Source: Geomonas paludis (GTDB lineage Bacteria; Desulfobacterota; Desulfuromonadia; Geobacterales; Geobacteraceae). Taken from it: a stretch of 64,000 bases of DNA. Below the pieces are notes generated by a model. That model searched no databases and was not told the DNA's origin. It saw only the letters and a program-made list of their open reading frames with translations. The translations under genes were made by a program, and so were the position numbers. Of this stretch, positions 50,107-58,642 are shown piece by piece (the first letter of the stretch is position 1; every line of letters begins with the position of its first letter). The stretch spans positions 78,148-142,147 of the forward strand of contig NZ_BLXY01000008.1 of assembly GCF_014193585.1 (NCBI RefSeq), in the 5' to 3' direction.

Positions 50107-51552
50107 CTATCGGACCATGTTCAGGATGGTGTCCAGCATGTCGGTCCCCACGTTGACCACCTTGGCGGAGCCCTGGAAGGCACGCTGGTACTTGGTCAGG
50201 TTGAGCAGTTCCTCGTCCAGGGATACCTCGGAGTTGGAAGCCCGCAGCGCATTGAGCTGCTTCAGGAAGGCCGCGTTCTGGGAGGTGACGTTCTGGGTCC
50301 CCTCGGTATCGACGCCGACCTGGGACACCATGGAGTTGTAGAAGTTGCCGAAGGTGGCGCTCCCGGTGCTGAAGGCGAAGCTGGTGCTGCCCAGGTTGGC
50401 GAGCTTGACCGCGTTCACGTTGTTGCCGCTGCTGGTCGGGATCGGGTCGCTCGCGGTCGGCAGCCCCGCCGCGATCTTCACTGCCGAGATCCCGGCGTCG
50501 AGCGCGATGCTCCCGGCGGTGAGGCCGGCCGGATCGAAGAAGTTGTTGTTGGTAGTGCCGTCCAGCGCGTACCCCGCCTTGTGCAGCGTGTTCACCTGGG
50601 TGGCCACCGTGTCGGCCATCTCGTCCAGCAGGGCGCGGTACTTGGGCACGATGCCGTCGCGCACCTCCATGGTGCCGCCGAGCTTCCCTCCGATGGTGGC
50701 GCCGTCCCCGACGGTGCCCACCAGGGTGTCGGTGCCGGGGGCGTTGGCCGGAGGCGGGTTGCCCAGCCCCGAGAGCATGATGTCGTTGGTCGCCGGGACG
50801 CCGGTCGCGTTGGTGTAGAGCGTCGCGTACCTGGTGCTGGAGACCAGCTGTCCCCCGCCGGGGAGGGTGACCGAGGCGGTGTTGTCGCTGGCGATGCTGT
50901 AGCTGATGCCGGTCTGCTCGGAGAGCTTCCTGAGCAGCAGGTCGCGCTGGTCCAGAAGTTCGTTGGGACTCCCCCCCACCGCGCTGGTGGCCAGGATCTG
51001 CTGGTTCACCAGGGCGAGGTTCCTGGCGTTGTCGGTCACCTCGGCGGTGATGCCGACCAGGTTGCTGTCCGCGGTCGTGGCGATCGAACTGAGCGCGAAG
51101 TCGGCCTGGTGGAAGCTGTCCACCATGATCTGGGCACGGGTCAGCACGGCCTGCCGCTCGGCGGCGCCGGAGGGGTTGACCGAGAGGTCCTGGAAGGCGC
51201 CGAAGAGGTTGGCGACCGCGGTCCCCACCCCGTCCGAGGTGAGCGAGTTGAACGTGGGCTCGATCTGCTCCAGCGCCGACTGCTGCGCCAGCCCCTCCTG
51301 GTAGGTGCTGTTGGCGTTCACCAGCTGCAGCTGCAGCATGTTGTCGTAGCTGCGCTGCACCGCCGCGATCTGCACCCCGGTCCCCAGCGCGAAGCCGTTG
51401 GCTGTGCCGACCGGCTTGTTCTCCATGATCACCCGCTGGCGCGAATACCCCTCGGTGTTGACGTTGGAGATATTCTCGCCGGTGACCTCGATGGCCAGCC
51501 GCTGCGCGGTGATGCCGGAAGAGGCTATGTCGAAGAGGGTGTTGATGCCCAT
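50107..51552 (-). CDS. flgK: Hook-associated protein FlgK
   Basis: 481 residues. The first hook-filament junction protein. The N-terminus LFDIASSGITAQRLAIEVTG with NISNVNTEGYSRQR carries the axial protein signature. The C-terminal part VSLDEELLNLTKYQRAFQGS with NVGTDMLDTIL is the FlgK/flagellar axial C-terminal motif. Start codon is 1 base after the flgN stop. Exported through the flagellar type III system, with FlgN as expected chaperone. Confidence 0.95.
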   Translation of the reverse strand: MGINTLFDIASSGITAQRLAIEVTGENISNVNTEGYSRQRVIMENKPVGTANGFALGTGVQIAAVQRSYDNMLQLQLVNANSTYQEGLAQQSALEQIEPTFNSLTSDGVGTAVANLFGAFQDLSVNPSGAAERQAVLTRAQIMVDSFHQADFALSSIATTADSNLVGITAEVTDNARNLALVNQQILATSAVGGSPNELLDQRDLLLRKLSEQTGISYSIASDNTASVTLPGGGQLVSSTRYATLYTNATGVPATNDIMLSGLGNPPPANAPGTDTLVGTVGDGATIGGKLGGTMEVRDGIVPKYRALLDEMADTVATQVNTLHKAGYALDGTTNNNFFDPAGLTAGSIALDAGISAVKIAAGLPTASDPIPTSSGNNVNAVKLANLGSTSFAFSTGSATFGNFYNSMVSQVGVDTEGTQNVTSQNAAFLKQLNALRASNSEVSLDEELLNLTKYQRAFQGSAKVVNVGTDMLDTILNMVR

Positions 51553-51553
51553 G

Positions 51554-52054
51554 CTAGATCTCCTTGCTGACGAAGCCGCTGTTGCCGCGCCCCGCGTTCA
51601 CGAAGGCCCCCGCCCCGCCGTAGGTCTGGCCGGGGTTGAACAGACGGTTGAAGAAGTTCACCGAGCGCCCCACCACGTTCATGGAGTCTTCGATCAGCCT
51701 TTTGTGCAGCGCGAGCGCACCCTGCAGCGCCCGGGCGTTGCCGGTCACCGACTGCTGCGCCTCCCTGAGCGCCTGCTTTTCCGGCGCGCCGAGCCGCTCG
51801 ATGATGGGTGAGAGCGTGCTGTTGCCCGGCATCCCCATCTCGGTGCCGATGGCGGCGATCATCCCCTGGCACTGCCCGGAGAGCCTGGCCAGGCGTTCCA
51901 TCCCCGCCGTGATCTCCTGCTGGTTCTCCTCCATGCGGGCCAGGTCGAGCGAGGTCATGCACTCCTGCTCCTCCTGCAAAAGGGCCTGCATCTGGTCCAG
52001 GAGCACCCCCTTCTCGCACAGGGCAGCTATCAGTTCAGCGACGTTACGATCCAT
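51554..52054 (-). CDS. flgN: Flagellar export chaperone FlgN
   Basis: 166 residues, all-helical. The first half (LLDQMQALLQEEQECMTSLD) fits the FlgN family; the C-terminus contains NFFNRLFNPGQTYGG. Located just before flgK, whose product it should keep soluble and bring to the export gate. Sequence conservation in this family is low, so the call relies on size, helix pattern and position between flgM and flgK. Confidence 0.82.
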   Translation of the reverse strand: MDRNVAELIAALCEKGVLLDQMQALLQEEQECMTSLDLARMEENQQEITAGMERLARLSGQCQGMIAAIGTEMGMPGNSTLSPIIERLGAPEKQALREAQQSVTGNARALQGALALHKRLIEDSMNVVGRSVNFFNRLFNPGQTYGGAGAFVNAGRGNSGFVSKEI

Positions 52055-52064
52055 CTATTCCCCC

Positions 52065-52367
52065 TTAACGCGACTTGTACGCGTCCATCATCTTTTGGGC
52101 CAGGGCCGAGGCCTCGACGCGGTAGGCGCCGTTTTGCAGGTTCTGCCTGGCCAGCGCCACCCGGTCCATCCTCACGTCGGGCATGGCCGCCACCTCGGCC
52201 TTGAGCTTCTGCAGCTCCCTGGCCTGGGACGAGATCTCCACCCGGTCGAAGGGGATCACCCGTCCGGCCGGACGGCTCCCCTGGACTGCCTGCGTCTGCT
52301 GCGTATCGTTCCGGACCTGCTGCGAGCGGTTCAGATCGACTACGTAGGCTGAACCTTCAATCCGCAT
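52065..52367 (-). CDS. flgM: Anti-sigma-28 factor FlgM
   Basis: 100 residues. The C-terminal half (DRVEISSQARELQKLKAEVA, then VRMDRVALARQNLQNGAYRV and LAQKMMD) matches the FliA-binding region of FlgM. The N-terminus is disordered-looking. It holds FliA inactive until the hook is finished and FlgM is exported. Its presence here, in the same run as fliA, implies conventional checkpoint control for the FliA promoters at 2340, 38509 and 49051. Start overlaps flgJ by 11 bases. Confidence 0.9.
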   Translation of the reverse strand: MRIEGSAYVVDLNRSQQVRNDTQQTQAVQGSRPAGRVIPFDRVEISSQARELQKLKAEVAAMPDVRMDRVALARQNLQNGAYRVEASALAQKMMDAYKSR

Positions 52368-52698
52368 CCCGCACCCCCTTAGCCGGAGCCGGCGTGCCGT
52401 AGGCCCGCGAGAGCTCCCTCTCTATGGTCTGTGCCAGTCCTATGCCGCCTCCCTGCACCGCGGCGTTGGCGTACTCCTGATCCAGCAGGGAACGGAAGGT
52501 CTCTTCGCCTCTCCCCCCGCCGGTCAGGGTGTCCTTGCCCACCGTGTCCCGCATCGACTTCAACATCATGGAGACGAACATCGCCTCGAACTCGCGGGCC
52601 ACCTTCCTGATCTGCTCCGGGTTGCGCTCCTGCGCGCTCTTTTGCGCCCGCAGGTCGGTGACCGGCAGCGCGTTGTCCGGTATCGGCTTCACATCCAT
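52357..52698 (-). CDS. flgJ: Rod-binding protein FlgJ, rod domain only
   Basis: 113 residues. It corresponds to the N-terminal rod-scaffolding half of enteric FlgJ: VAREFEAMFVSMMLKSMRDT and GGRGEETFRSLLDQEYANA are the family hallmarks. The muramidase half is missing, as in many delta- and epsilonproteobacteria, so wall cleavage must come from another enzyme. Between flgI (11-base gap) and flgM (overlap). Confidence 0.92.
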   Translation of the reverse strand: MDVKPIPDNALPVTDLRAQKSAQERNPEQIRKVAREFEAMFVSMMLKSMRDTVGKDTLTGGGRGEETFRSLLDQEYANAAVQGGGIGLAQTIERELSRAYGTPAPAKGVRDAD

Positions 52699-52709
52699 GA
52701 CCCTTCTCC

Positions 52710-53816
52710 CTACATCACGCTCAGCTCGGCGTTGAGCGCGCCGGCGGCCTTGATGGCCTGCATGATGCCGAGCAGGTCCCTGGGGGTGACGCCGAGGGTG
52801 TTGAGTCCCCGCACCACCTCGCCCAGGTTGGCCCCCTCACGCACCAGCGAGAGGTTCACCTTCTCCTCGGCGATCTTCAGGTCGGTCCTGGGCACCACGG
52901 TGGTGGTGCCGGTCCTGGCGAACGGCGCCGGCTGGGAGACCTTCGGGGTCTCCTTGACCACCACGGTCAGGTTGCCGTGCGATACCGCCACCGTCGAGAT
53001 GCGCACGTTCTCGCCCATGACGATGGTGCCGGTGCGCTCGTTCATGACCACCTTGGCCATCACGTCCGGGTTCACCTCGAGCCGCTCCAGGTCGGCCACG
53101 AACTCCACCACCCGGTTCTGGTAGTCGCCCGGGATGCTGATCTGCACGCTCCCCGGGTCGGTCAGCGACGCCGAGCCCTGGAAGCGGCCGTTGATGGCGG
53201 CGGCGACACGGGCGGCGGTGGTGAAATCGGACTGGTGCAGGTTCAGCTTCAGCACCGGGCGGTTGGCCAGCACGTTGGGGAGCTCGCGCTCCACCAGGGC
53301 CCCCTCCGGCACGGTGCCGGCGGTGGGATGGTTCTTCACCGCGGTGGTGGCCTGCCCGCCGTAGGAGAAGGAGTTGGTGAGGACCGGCCCCTGCGCCACC
53401 GCGTAGACCTGGTTGTCGGCACCCTTCAGGGGCGCCATCATCAGCGTACCGCCGGCGAGGCTCTTGGCGTCGCCCATGGAGGAGACCAGCACGTCGAGCT
53501 TGTTCCCCTGCTTGGCGAAGGGGGGAAGCTGCGCGGTCACCATGACCGCGGCCACGTTCTTCACCGTGATGTCGGCGCGGTTCACCGTGATGCCCAGGCG
53601 CTCCAGGGCGCCCACCAGGGACTGCACCGGGAACTTGGTCTGGTCCGAGTCGCCGGTGCCGTTCAGGCCGACCACCAGGCCGTAGCCGATCAGCTGGTTC
53701 TGGCGCACGCCGTCGAAGGCGGCGATGTCCTTGATGCGCGCCCCCAGGACGATCTGGGGGAGCAGCAAAAGTATCAGGAGCGCGAGGCAACTTTTTGAGA
53801 TCATGTTAATTTTCAA
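52710..53816 (-). CDS. flgI: Flagellar P-ring protein FlgI
   Basis: 368 residues. Periplasmic P-ring subunit. The start appears to be TTG at 53816 with AGGTGAAAG just before it; an ATG 12 bases further on is possible. Signal peptide LALLILLLLPQIVLGA with cleavage near residue 25. Family signatures are ARIKDIAAFDGVRQNQLIGY with GLVVGLNGTGD and the C-terminal VNLSLVREGANLGEVVRGLN. Downstream of flgH with a 78-base gap that contains a CGGTTTT/AAAACCG hairpin. Confidence 0.95.
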   Translation of the reverse strand: MKINMISKSCLALLILLLLPQIVLGARIKDIAAFDGVRQNQLIGYGLVVGLNGTGDSDQTKFPVQSLVGALERLGITVNRADITVKNVAAVMVTAQLPPFAKQGNKLDVLVSSMGDAKSLAGGTLMMAPLKGADNQVYAVAQGPVLTNSFSYGGQATTAVKNHPTAGTVPEGALVERELPNVLANRPVLKLNLHQSDFTTAARVAAAINGRFQGSASLTDPGSVQISIPGDYQNRVVEFVADLERLEVNPDVMAKVVMNERTGTIVMGENVRISTVAVSHGNLTVVVKETPKVSQPAPFARTGTTTVVPRTDLKIAEEKVNLSLVREGANLGEVVRGLNTLGVTPRDLLGIMQAIKAAGALNAELSVM

Positions 53817-53894
53817 GCTCTTTCACCTAACCTTTTTCGGCCGTCGCGTCGGTTTTTTGACAGAAAACCGTCAATTCCCAAACACGCCGCCCGC

Positions 53895-54596
53895 CTAGAA
53901 CGGCCAGATCTTGTCCAGCGCGTTCAAGAGCCACCCCGGTTTCTGGCGGTCGGAGATGACCCCTTTGCCGGAATAGGAGATCCTGGCGTCGGCGATGAGC
54001 GCCGAGTTGATGGTGTTGTCGGCGCTGACGTCGCGTCCGCGCACCGTCCCGGTCAAGATGATGATCTGGTCCTCGTTGTTCACCCTGACGTTGCGCCTTC
54101 CCTCGATGAGCATGTTGCCGTTGGGGATCACGTCCACCACCTTGGCGGAGATGGTCGCCTGCAGGTTCTCCTGGCGCGAGGTGGAACCGGCACCATCGAA
54201 CTTGGAGCCGTAGCTTGCGCTCAGCATGTTGGCGAGGTCGGCCCAGCTCTTGATGGGCGTTTTCTCAAGCCCCAAAAGCTTCGGGATGCCGGCGCTGATC
54301 GAGGAGTCGCGCGAGGTCCCGGTGGCCGCCTTCTTGCTGGCGCTGGCGTTTTCGGAGATGACCACGGTGATGATGTCGCCGCGCCTTCTCGCCTTCATGT
54401 CCTCGGCGAGCCCCGTGGAGGAGGCCTGCCAGAGCGAGCCGTTGTTGTAGTTCACCTGCGGCGCCGGGATCTGCTCGTCGAAGGCGGGGGTTGCCACCTC
54501 GGCGCTCTGGTGTGCGCAGGCCGAAAGCCAGAACAGCGGCAGGCACAGGGCCGCCGCTTTCAGTATGGTCAAGCTGTTGCTTTTCTTGCGGTCCAT
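53895..54596 (-). CDS. flgH: Flagellar L-ring protein FlgH
   Basis: 233 residues. Outer-membrane lipoprotein forming the L ring. Lipobox LSAC follows a hydrophobic signal (residues about 9-26). Family motifs: GSLWQASSTGLAEDMKARR, GDIITVVISENASASK and the C-terminal VRVNNEDQIIILTGTVRGRD. Starts directly after the flgA stop, with no gap. Confidence 0.95.
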   Translation of the reverse strand: MDRKKSNSLTILKAAALCLPLFWLSACAHQSAEVATPAFDEQIPAPQVNYNNGSLWQASSTGLAEDMKARRRGDIITVVISENASASKKAATGTSRDSSISAGIPKLLGLEKTPIKSWADLANMLSASYGSKFDGAGSTSRQENLQATISAKVVDVIPNGNMLIEGRRNVRVNNEDQIIILTGTVRGRDVSADNTINSALIADARISYSGKGVISDRQKPGWLLNALDKIWPF

Positions 54597-55316
54597 CTAG
54601 AAATCCACCTTTACCGTGGTCGCGTCGATCACCCGCGCCGCGATCTCCTTCTGCGAGGAGAGGTTCTGCACCGTGATCAGGTCGCCCGAGGCGCCGGCCC
54701 CCTTGGCCCGCCCGGTCGCGGTGATGCGCACCACGTCGTTCTCGGCCACGATGGTCACCACCTGCCCGCTCTTGACGATGGGCACCTTCTCCAGATTGTC
54801 CTTTCTGATCGGGGCGTTGGCGCGCAGGGTGCTCTTCACCCTCAGGCCCACCGCCTCGTCGATGTTGTTGAAATAACGTCCCTGCACCTGGGCCAGGTCG
54901 CGCTTGACGATGGCGAGGTCGGAGGCGGAGAGCACCTCGCCCCGCTCCAGCGTGCGTGCGGCCACCACCATCTCGGCCAGGGCCTCGACCTCGACCAGCA
55001 CGGTCTGGTTTTTCTTCACCTGGTCGTCGACCCGCACCATGAGCGCCACCGAGGCGGGTCCGTACCCTTCCCAGCGCTCCGGGGCCACCACGTCGAAGGT
55101 CACCTTGCCGGCGGGAAGCTTCAGGTCCCCCTGGTAGTTGATCTTCTTCACGGTGATGTCGGCGTTCAAGGGAGCCGCCTTCTGCACCAGGTAGTCCTTG
55201 ATGGCCGCCTTGACGGTCGCCTCGCTCACCACGTTGACCGCGGCGGGACCGGCCGGCTGGGCGAACCCGGACAGCGGCAGGGCAAGGAGCGCGAGAGCCA
55301 GCAAAAACGCGCGCAT
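54597..55316 (-). CDS. flgA: P-ring assembly chaperone FlgA
   Basis: 239 residues. Signal peptide MRAFLLALALLALPLSGFAQ, then an N-terminal part and a C-terminal SAF-type domain (AARTLERGEVLSASDLAIVK, IRKDNLEKVPIVKSGQVVTI). The last residues (GDLITVQNLSSQKEIAARVI) are the most conserved part of FlgA. Periplasmic; helps FlgI assemble. Sits between flgG and flgH, the usual order in this type of operon. Confidence 0.93.
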   Translation of the reverse strand: MRAFLLALALLALPLSGFAQPAGPAAVNVVSEATVKAAIKDYLVQKAAPLNADITVKKINYQGDLKLPAGKVTFDVVAPERWEGYGPASVALMVRVDDQVKKNQTVLVEVEALAEMVVAARTLERGEVLSASDLAIVKRDLAQVQGRYFNNIDEAVGLRVKSTLRANAPIRKDNLEKVPIVKSGQVVTIVAENDVVRITATGRAKGAGASGDLITVQNLSSQKEIAARVIDATTVKVDF

Positions 55317-55322
55317 CAGCAG

Positions 55323-56111
55323 TTACCTCTTCAGCGCAGCGGCCTGCTGCAGCATATCGTCCGAGGCCTGGATCGCCTTGGAGTTGATCTCGTAGGCGCG
55401 CTGGGAGACGATCATGCTCACCATCTCCTCCATGACGCTCACGTTGCTCTGCTCGATGTACCCCTGCTCCAGGGTGCCCAGGCCGTTCTGCCCGGCGGTG
55501 CCGGTAGTGGCGTTGCCCGAGGAATCGGTGGGGAGGAAGAGGTTCTTGCCGATGGCGTTGAGCCCCGCGGGGTTGGTGAAGGAGGCCAACTGGAGGGTCC
55601 CCACCGTGGTGGAGGCCGTCTGTCCCGCCTGCTGCACCGAGACCGTGCCGTCGGAGCCTATGTTGATGCTGGTGGCGTTACTGGGGATGACGATTTCCGG
55701 GACGACGGGCTGGCCGTCCGGGGTGACCACCCTCCCCTGGCCGTCCTTTTTCAGCGAGCCGGCGCGGGTATAGGCGGTGGTGCCGTCGGACTGCTGCACC
55801 TGGAGGAAGCCGTCCCCTTCGATGGCCACGTCCAGTTCGTTGCCCGTGTGCACCATGGTCCCGGTGGTGAAAATCTTGCTCACCGAGCCGGGGCGGACGC
55901 CGAGGCCGACCTGGATGCCGGTCGGGATGGTGGTGGTGTTGGTGGCCGGGGCGCCGGTGGTCTTCTCGGTCTGGTACATGAGGTCCTGGAAGTCGGCGCG
56001 GCTTTTCTTGAAGCCGGTGGTGCTGGAGTTGGCCAGGTTGTGGGCCACCACGTCTATGTTGAGCTGCTGAGCCTGCATCCCGGATGCGGCGGTCCAAAGT
56101 GCTCTTATCAT
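55323..56111 (-). CDS. flgG: Distal rod protein FlgG
   Basis: 262 residues, the usual length. The N-terminus [20 protein letters not shown] with [21 protein letters not shown] is the FlgG signature, including the short GSS-like extension LMYQTE. The C-terminus ends [20 protein letters not shown] with IQASDDML, as in FlgG family members. Exported through the flagellar gate. Separated from flgF by 155 bases containing an inverted repeat. Confidence 0.96.
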   Translation of the reverse strand: MIRALWTAASGMQAQQLNIDVVAHNLANSSTTGFKKSRADFQDLMYQTEKTTGAPATNTTTIPTGIQVGLGVRPGSVSKIFTTGTMVHTGNELDVAIEGDGFLQVQQSDGTTAYTRAGSLKKDGQGRVVTPDGQPVVPEIVIPSNATSINIGSDGTVSVQQAGQTASTTVGTLQLASFTNPAGLNAIGKNLFLPTDSSGNATTGTAGQNGLGTLEQGYIEQSNVSVMEEMVSMIVSQRAYEINSKAIQASDDMLQQAAALKR

Positions 56112-56124
56112 CTCTTTCTCCTAA

Positions 56125-56262
56125 CGGCCGTTCAACGTTCAACGTTCAACGTTGAAGTGCCGACCCTCTGGTCTCTTTCTCGTTAGTTGTGGAACTGCTG
56201 CCGTCGCGCTGAAGATCCCAAACAGGAAGCGCGTGTCGAACGTTGAACGTCGAACGTTGAAC
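56125..56262. repeat. Inverted repeat made of short tandem units, between flgF and flgG
   Basis: About 56129-56152 is (CGTTCAA)n and about 56236-56261 is its complement (GAACGTTGAACGTCGAACGTTGAACG), so the whole 140-base segment can fold into a long stem with a roughly 85-base loop. A relative of the same tandem unit (CGTTCTA)n occurs at 63850-63870. Confidence 0.8.
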
Positions 56263-56266
56263 GGGT

Positions 56267-56983
56267 TTAGACCTTCCCAAGGTCGTTGGCGGCGCGGGAG
56301 GTGAGGTCGTCGTAGGTCTTCACCGCCTTGGCGCAGATCTCGAAGTAGCGGCTCGCCTCGATCAGGCGCGACATCTCCACCACCGCCTTGACGTTGGAGG
56401 TCTCCAGGTACCCCTGCTTGATCCCGGCCGTGGCGGCGGTGGTCGCTGCGTTGGGGTCGGCGGGCTGGAACAGCCCGTTGCCCAGCTTGTTCAGGGCGTA
56501 CGGCTTGGCGAAGTCCGCCGTGCTGATGGTCCCCACCGTGTTGCCGTTCACGCTCACCTGCCCGGTGGGGCCGATCTCGACCTTGCCGTTGGCGGGAACC
56601 GTGATGGCGCCGCCGCTCCCCTGCACTTCGTAACCGTCCGCGGTGACCAGCCTGCCGTTCGACGTCAGGTGGAAGCTCCCCTGGCGGGTGTAGGCCGTCC
56701 CCTGCGGGGTGTTGACCACGAAGAAGCCGTCGCCTTCCAGCGCCACGTCCAGGACGTTGTCGGTGCGCTGCAGGCTGCCGGCGGAGAAATCGGTCGAGTA
56801 GCGGTCGTTGCTGAACACCGGCCCCTGTGTCGAATTTTTGACATTGGCCAGCACGCTCTCGAACTGGATCTGGTCCGCCTTGAAGCCGGTGGTGCTGGCG
56901 TTGGCCAGGTTGTTGGAGATCACGTCCAGCCTGCGCTGGGCGGAAAGGTTGCCGGTCAAAGCCGCGTACATCCCTGCGTTCAT
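56267..56983 (-). CDS. flgF: Proximal rod protein FlgF
   Basis: 238 residues. Flagellar rod/hook family: MNAGMYAALTGNLSAQRRLD with VISNNLANASTTGFKADQI at the N-terminus and the C-terminal VKAVVEMSRLIEASRYFEIC with AKAVKTYDDL. Shorter than FlgG and lacking its specific N-terminal wording, so FlgF is the better name. First flg gene after fliA, with an 8-base gap. Confidence 0.92.
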   Translation of the reverse strand: MNAGMYAALTGNLSAQRRLDVISNNLANASTTGFKADQIQFESVLANVKNSTQGPVFSNDRYSTDFSAGSLQRTDNVLDVALEGDGFFVVNTPQGTAYTRQGSFHLTSNGRLVTADGYEVQGSGGAITVPANGKVEIGPTGQVSVNGNTVGTISTADFAKPYALNKLGNGLFQPADPNAATTAATAGIKQGYLETSNVKAVVEMSRLIEASRYFEICAKAVKTYDDLTSRAANDLGKV

Positions 56984-56991
56984 GATCCCCC

Positions 56992-57744
56992 CTAGGCGAC
57001 GCGCTTCATCTTGCCGCGCAGCCTGACGATGGCCTGGCTGTGCAGCTGCGAGATGCGCGACTCGGTGAGATCGAGCACGGCGCCGATCTCCTTCAGGTTC
57101 AGTTCTTCGTAGTAGTAGAGCGTGATCACGATGCGCTCCTTCTCGGGGAGGGAGTCGATCGCCTCGGCCAGGCGCTCCACGGTCTGGCGCGCGATGAGCT
57201 GGCTCTGCGGGCTCTCGGTCCCCTTGTCCTCGAGGACGTCGAGCAGGCCGAACGGCGCACCGTCCTCGTCGTGCCAGGCGTCGTCCAGGGAGACGAAGGA
57301 AAGGAGATGGATCTCCTCCAGGAGCCGGAAGTAGTCCTTGAGCTCCAGCCCCATGGCGGTGGCTACCTCGTCGCTGGAGGGGTTCCGCCCCAGGCGCTGC
57401 TCGAGTTGGGAGAACTCCTTCTCCAGCTTCTTGAACTTGTCCCTGAGGCTCCTGGTCAGCCAGTCCTGGGCCCGCAGTTCATCCATGATGGTGCCCCGGA
57501 TGCGCTGCTCGGCGAAGGTCTTGAACTGTACCCCGCGGCTGGGATCGAAGCGTTCCGCGGCGGAGATCAGGCCGATCACCGCGGCGCTTCTCAGGTCATC
57601 CCGGTCGAGATGCGGGGGGAGTGACGAGGCGATCCGGTCGACAATAAACTTAACCAGCGGGAGGTGGGTGACCACCAGCTCGTCCCTGCTCATCGGGACC
57701 CCGCGTTGCGCCTCATACTCATACGCCTTAAGAAGACAGTTCAT
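56992..57744 (-). CDS. fliA: Flagellar sigma factor FliA (sigma-28)
   Basis: 250 residues. Region 2 is visible as HLPLVKFIVDRIASSLPPHL and DDLRSAAVIGLISAAERFDP with FKTFAEQRIRGTIMDELR; region 4 as LPEKERIVITLYYYEELNLK followed by EIGAVLDLTESRISQLHSQA. It recognises TAAAGTTT/GCCGATAA promoters; three good examples are in this window (2340, 38509, 49051). Its start lies 17 bases inside the end of flhG, and it is part of the sigma-54-driven flhA run, so early and late control are linked in one operon. Confidence 0.95.
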   Translation of the reverse strand: MNCLLKAYEYEAQRGVPMSRDELVVTHLPLVKFIVDRIASSLPPHLDRDDLRSAAVIGLISAAERFDPSRGVQFKTFAEQRIRGTIMDELRAQDWLTRSLRDKFKKLEKEFSQLEQRLGRNPSSDEVATAMGLELKDYFRLLEEIHLLSFVSLDDAWHDEDGAPFGLLDVLEDKGTESPQSQLIARQTVERLAEAIDSLPEKERIVITLYYYEELNLKEIGAVLDLTESRISQLHSQAIVRLRGKMKRVA

Positions 57745-58642
57745 GGTTCCTCCACATCGTGCTAGATGCCACCGAAGCTACCGGCATGGCCCCTGCGCCG
57801 GCCGGCCGCTCCGCATTGATTTTGTGTGCCAAATTTTTGAAACCCGTCGACGCCTTGGCATCGGGGAAGAGGCGGCATAAAGCCCCGCGGCGCCTCACAC
57901 TTTCCACCAGCAGCTCGTCGTGCAGGATCGTTCCTGCGTGGTCAAACTGTACTTGCAAAAAGCGGCCCGTAATTGCGGCCAACTTGGAAAAGAGTGTTTC
58001 CCCTTCCTGGTTGTCGCGGCACATGTTGATCAGGAGCCGGAACCGGAACGAACTGTCGCGGCCGGAAAGCATCTTGATCAGGGCGTAGGCGTCGGTGATG
58101 GAGGTCGGCTCGGGGGTCACCACCAGCATGATCTCGCGGGCGATGGCGGCGAAGCCGGTCAGGTTGGCGGCCATCCCGGAGCCGGTATCGATCAGGAAGC
58201 AGTCGTAGTCGTTCTGCAGCCGGAGCATGGCCTGCATAAGTGCGCTGCGCTCCCAGGGGGAGAGGGCGCTGTACTGCTGCATCTCCATCCCGGCTGGCAG
58301 GACGCTCACGCCCCCTCCCAGCTCCACCACCGTCTCCTTCAGGTCGATGTCGCCGGAGAGCACCTGCCCCATGCGGAAGGGCGCGTCCTTGCCCAGGCGC
58401 AGGCAGATGTCGCCGATGCCGGGGTTGCAGTCCACGATCAGGACCCGCTGCCCCTTGGCGGCCAGCGACGCGGCCAGGTTCACCACCACCGAGGTCTTGC
58501 CGACCCCGCCCTTGCCGCTGGTGACCGAGATCACCCTGAGCCCCTCGCGCACCTGGAGTTGGTCCGGTACTTCGGTCTTGGCACGTCCCGCCAGTCTCCT
58601 GAGCGATTCGGCCTGGTCTGTTGCTAGGCAAGACATTGTCAT
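57728..58642 (-). CDS. flhG: Flagellar number regulator FlhG (MinD-like ATPase)
   Basis: 304 residues, ATG overlapping the flhF stop by one base. Deviant Walker A VTSGKGGVGKTSVVVNLA, then VDCNPGIGDICLRLG where most FlhG have a DxDLGLAN phrase, and FLIDTGSGMAAN (Walker B). FlhG/FleN limits flagellar number by acting on FlhF and on the sigma-54 activator. The C-terminal about 40 residues (PAGAGAMPVASVASSTMW) are variable. Position between flhF and fliA is the standard one. Confidence 0.93.
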   Translation of the reverse strand: MTMSCLATDQAESLRRLAGRAKTEVPDQLQVREGLRVISVTSGKGGVGKTSVVVNLAASLAAKGQRVLIVDCNPGIGDICLRLGKDAPFRMGQVLSGDIDLKETVVELGGGVSVLPAGMEMQQYSALSPWERSALMQAMLRLQNDYDCFLIDTGSGMAANLTGFAAIAREIMLVVTPEPTSITDAYALIKMLSGRDSSFRFRLLINMCRDNQEGETLFSKLAAITGRFLQVQFDHAGTILHDELLVESVRRRGALCRLFPDAKASTGFKNLAHKINAERPAGAGAMPVASVASSTMWRNHELSS

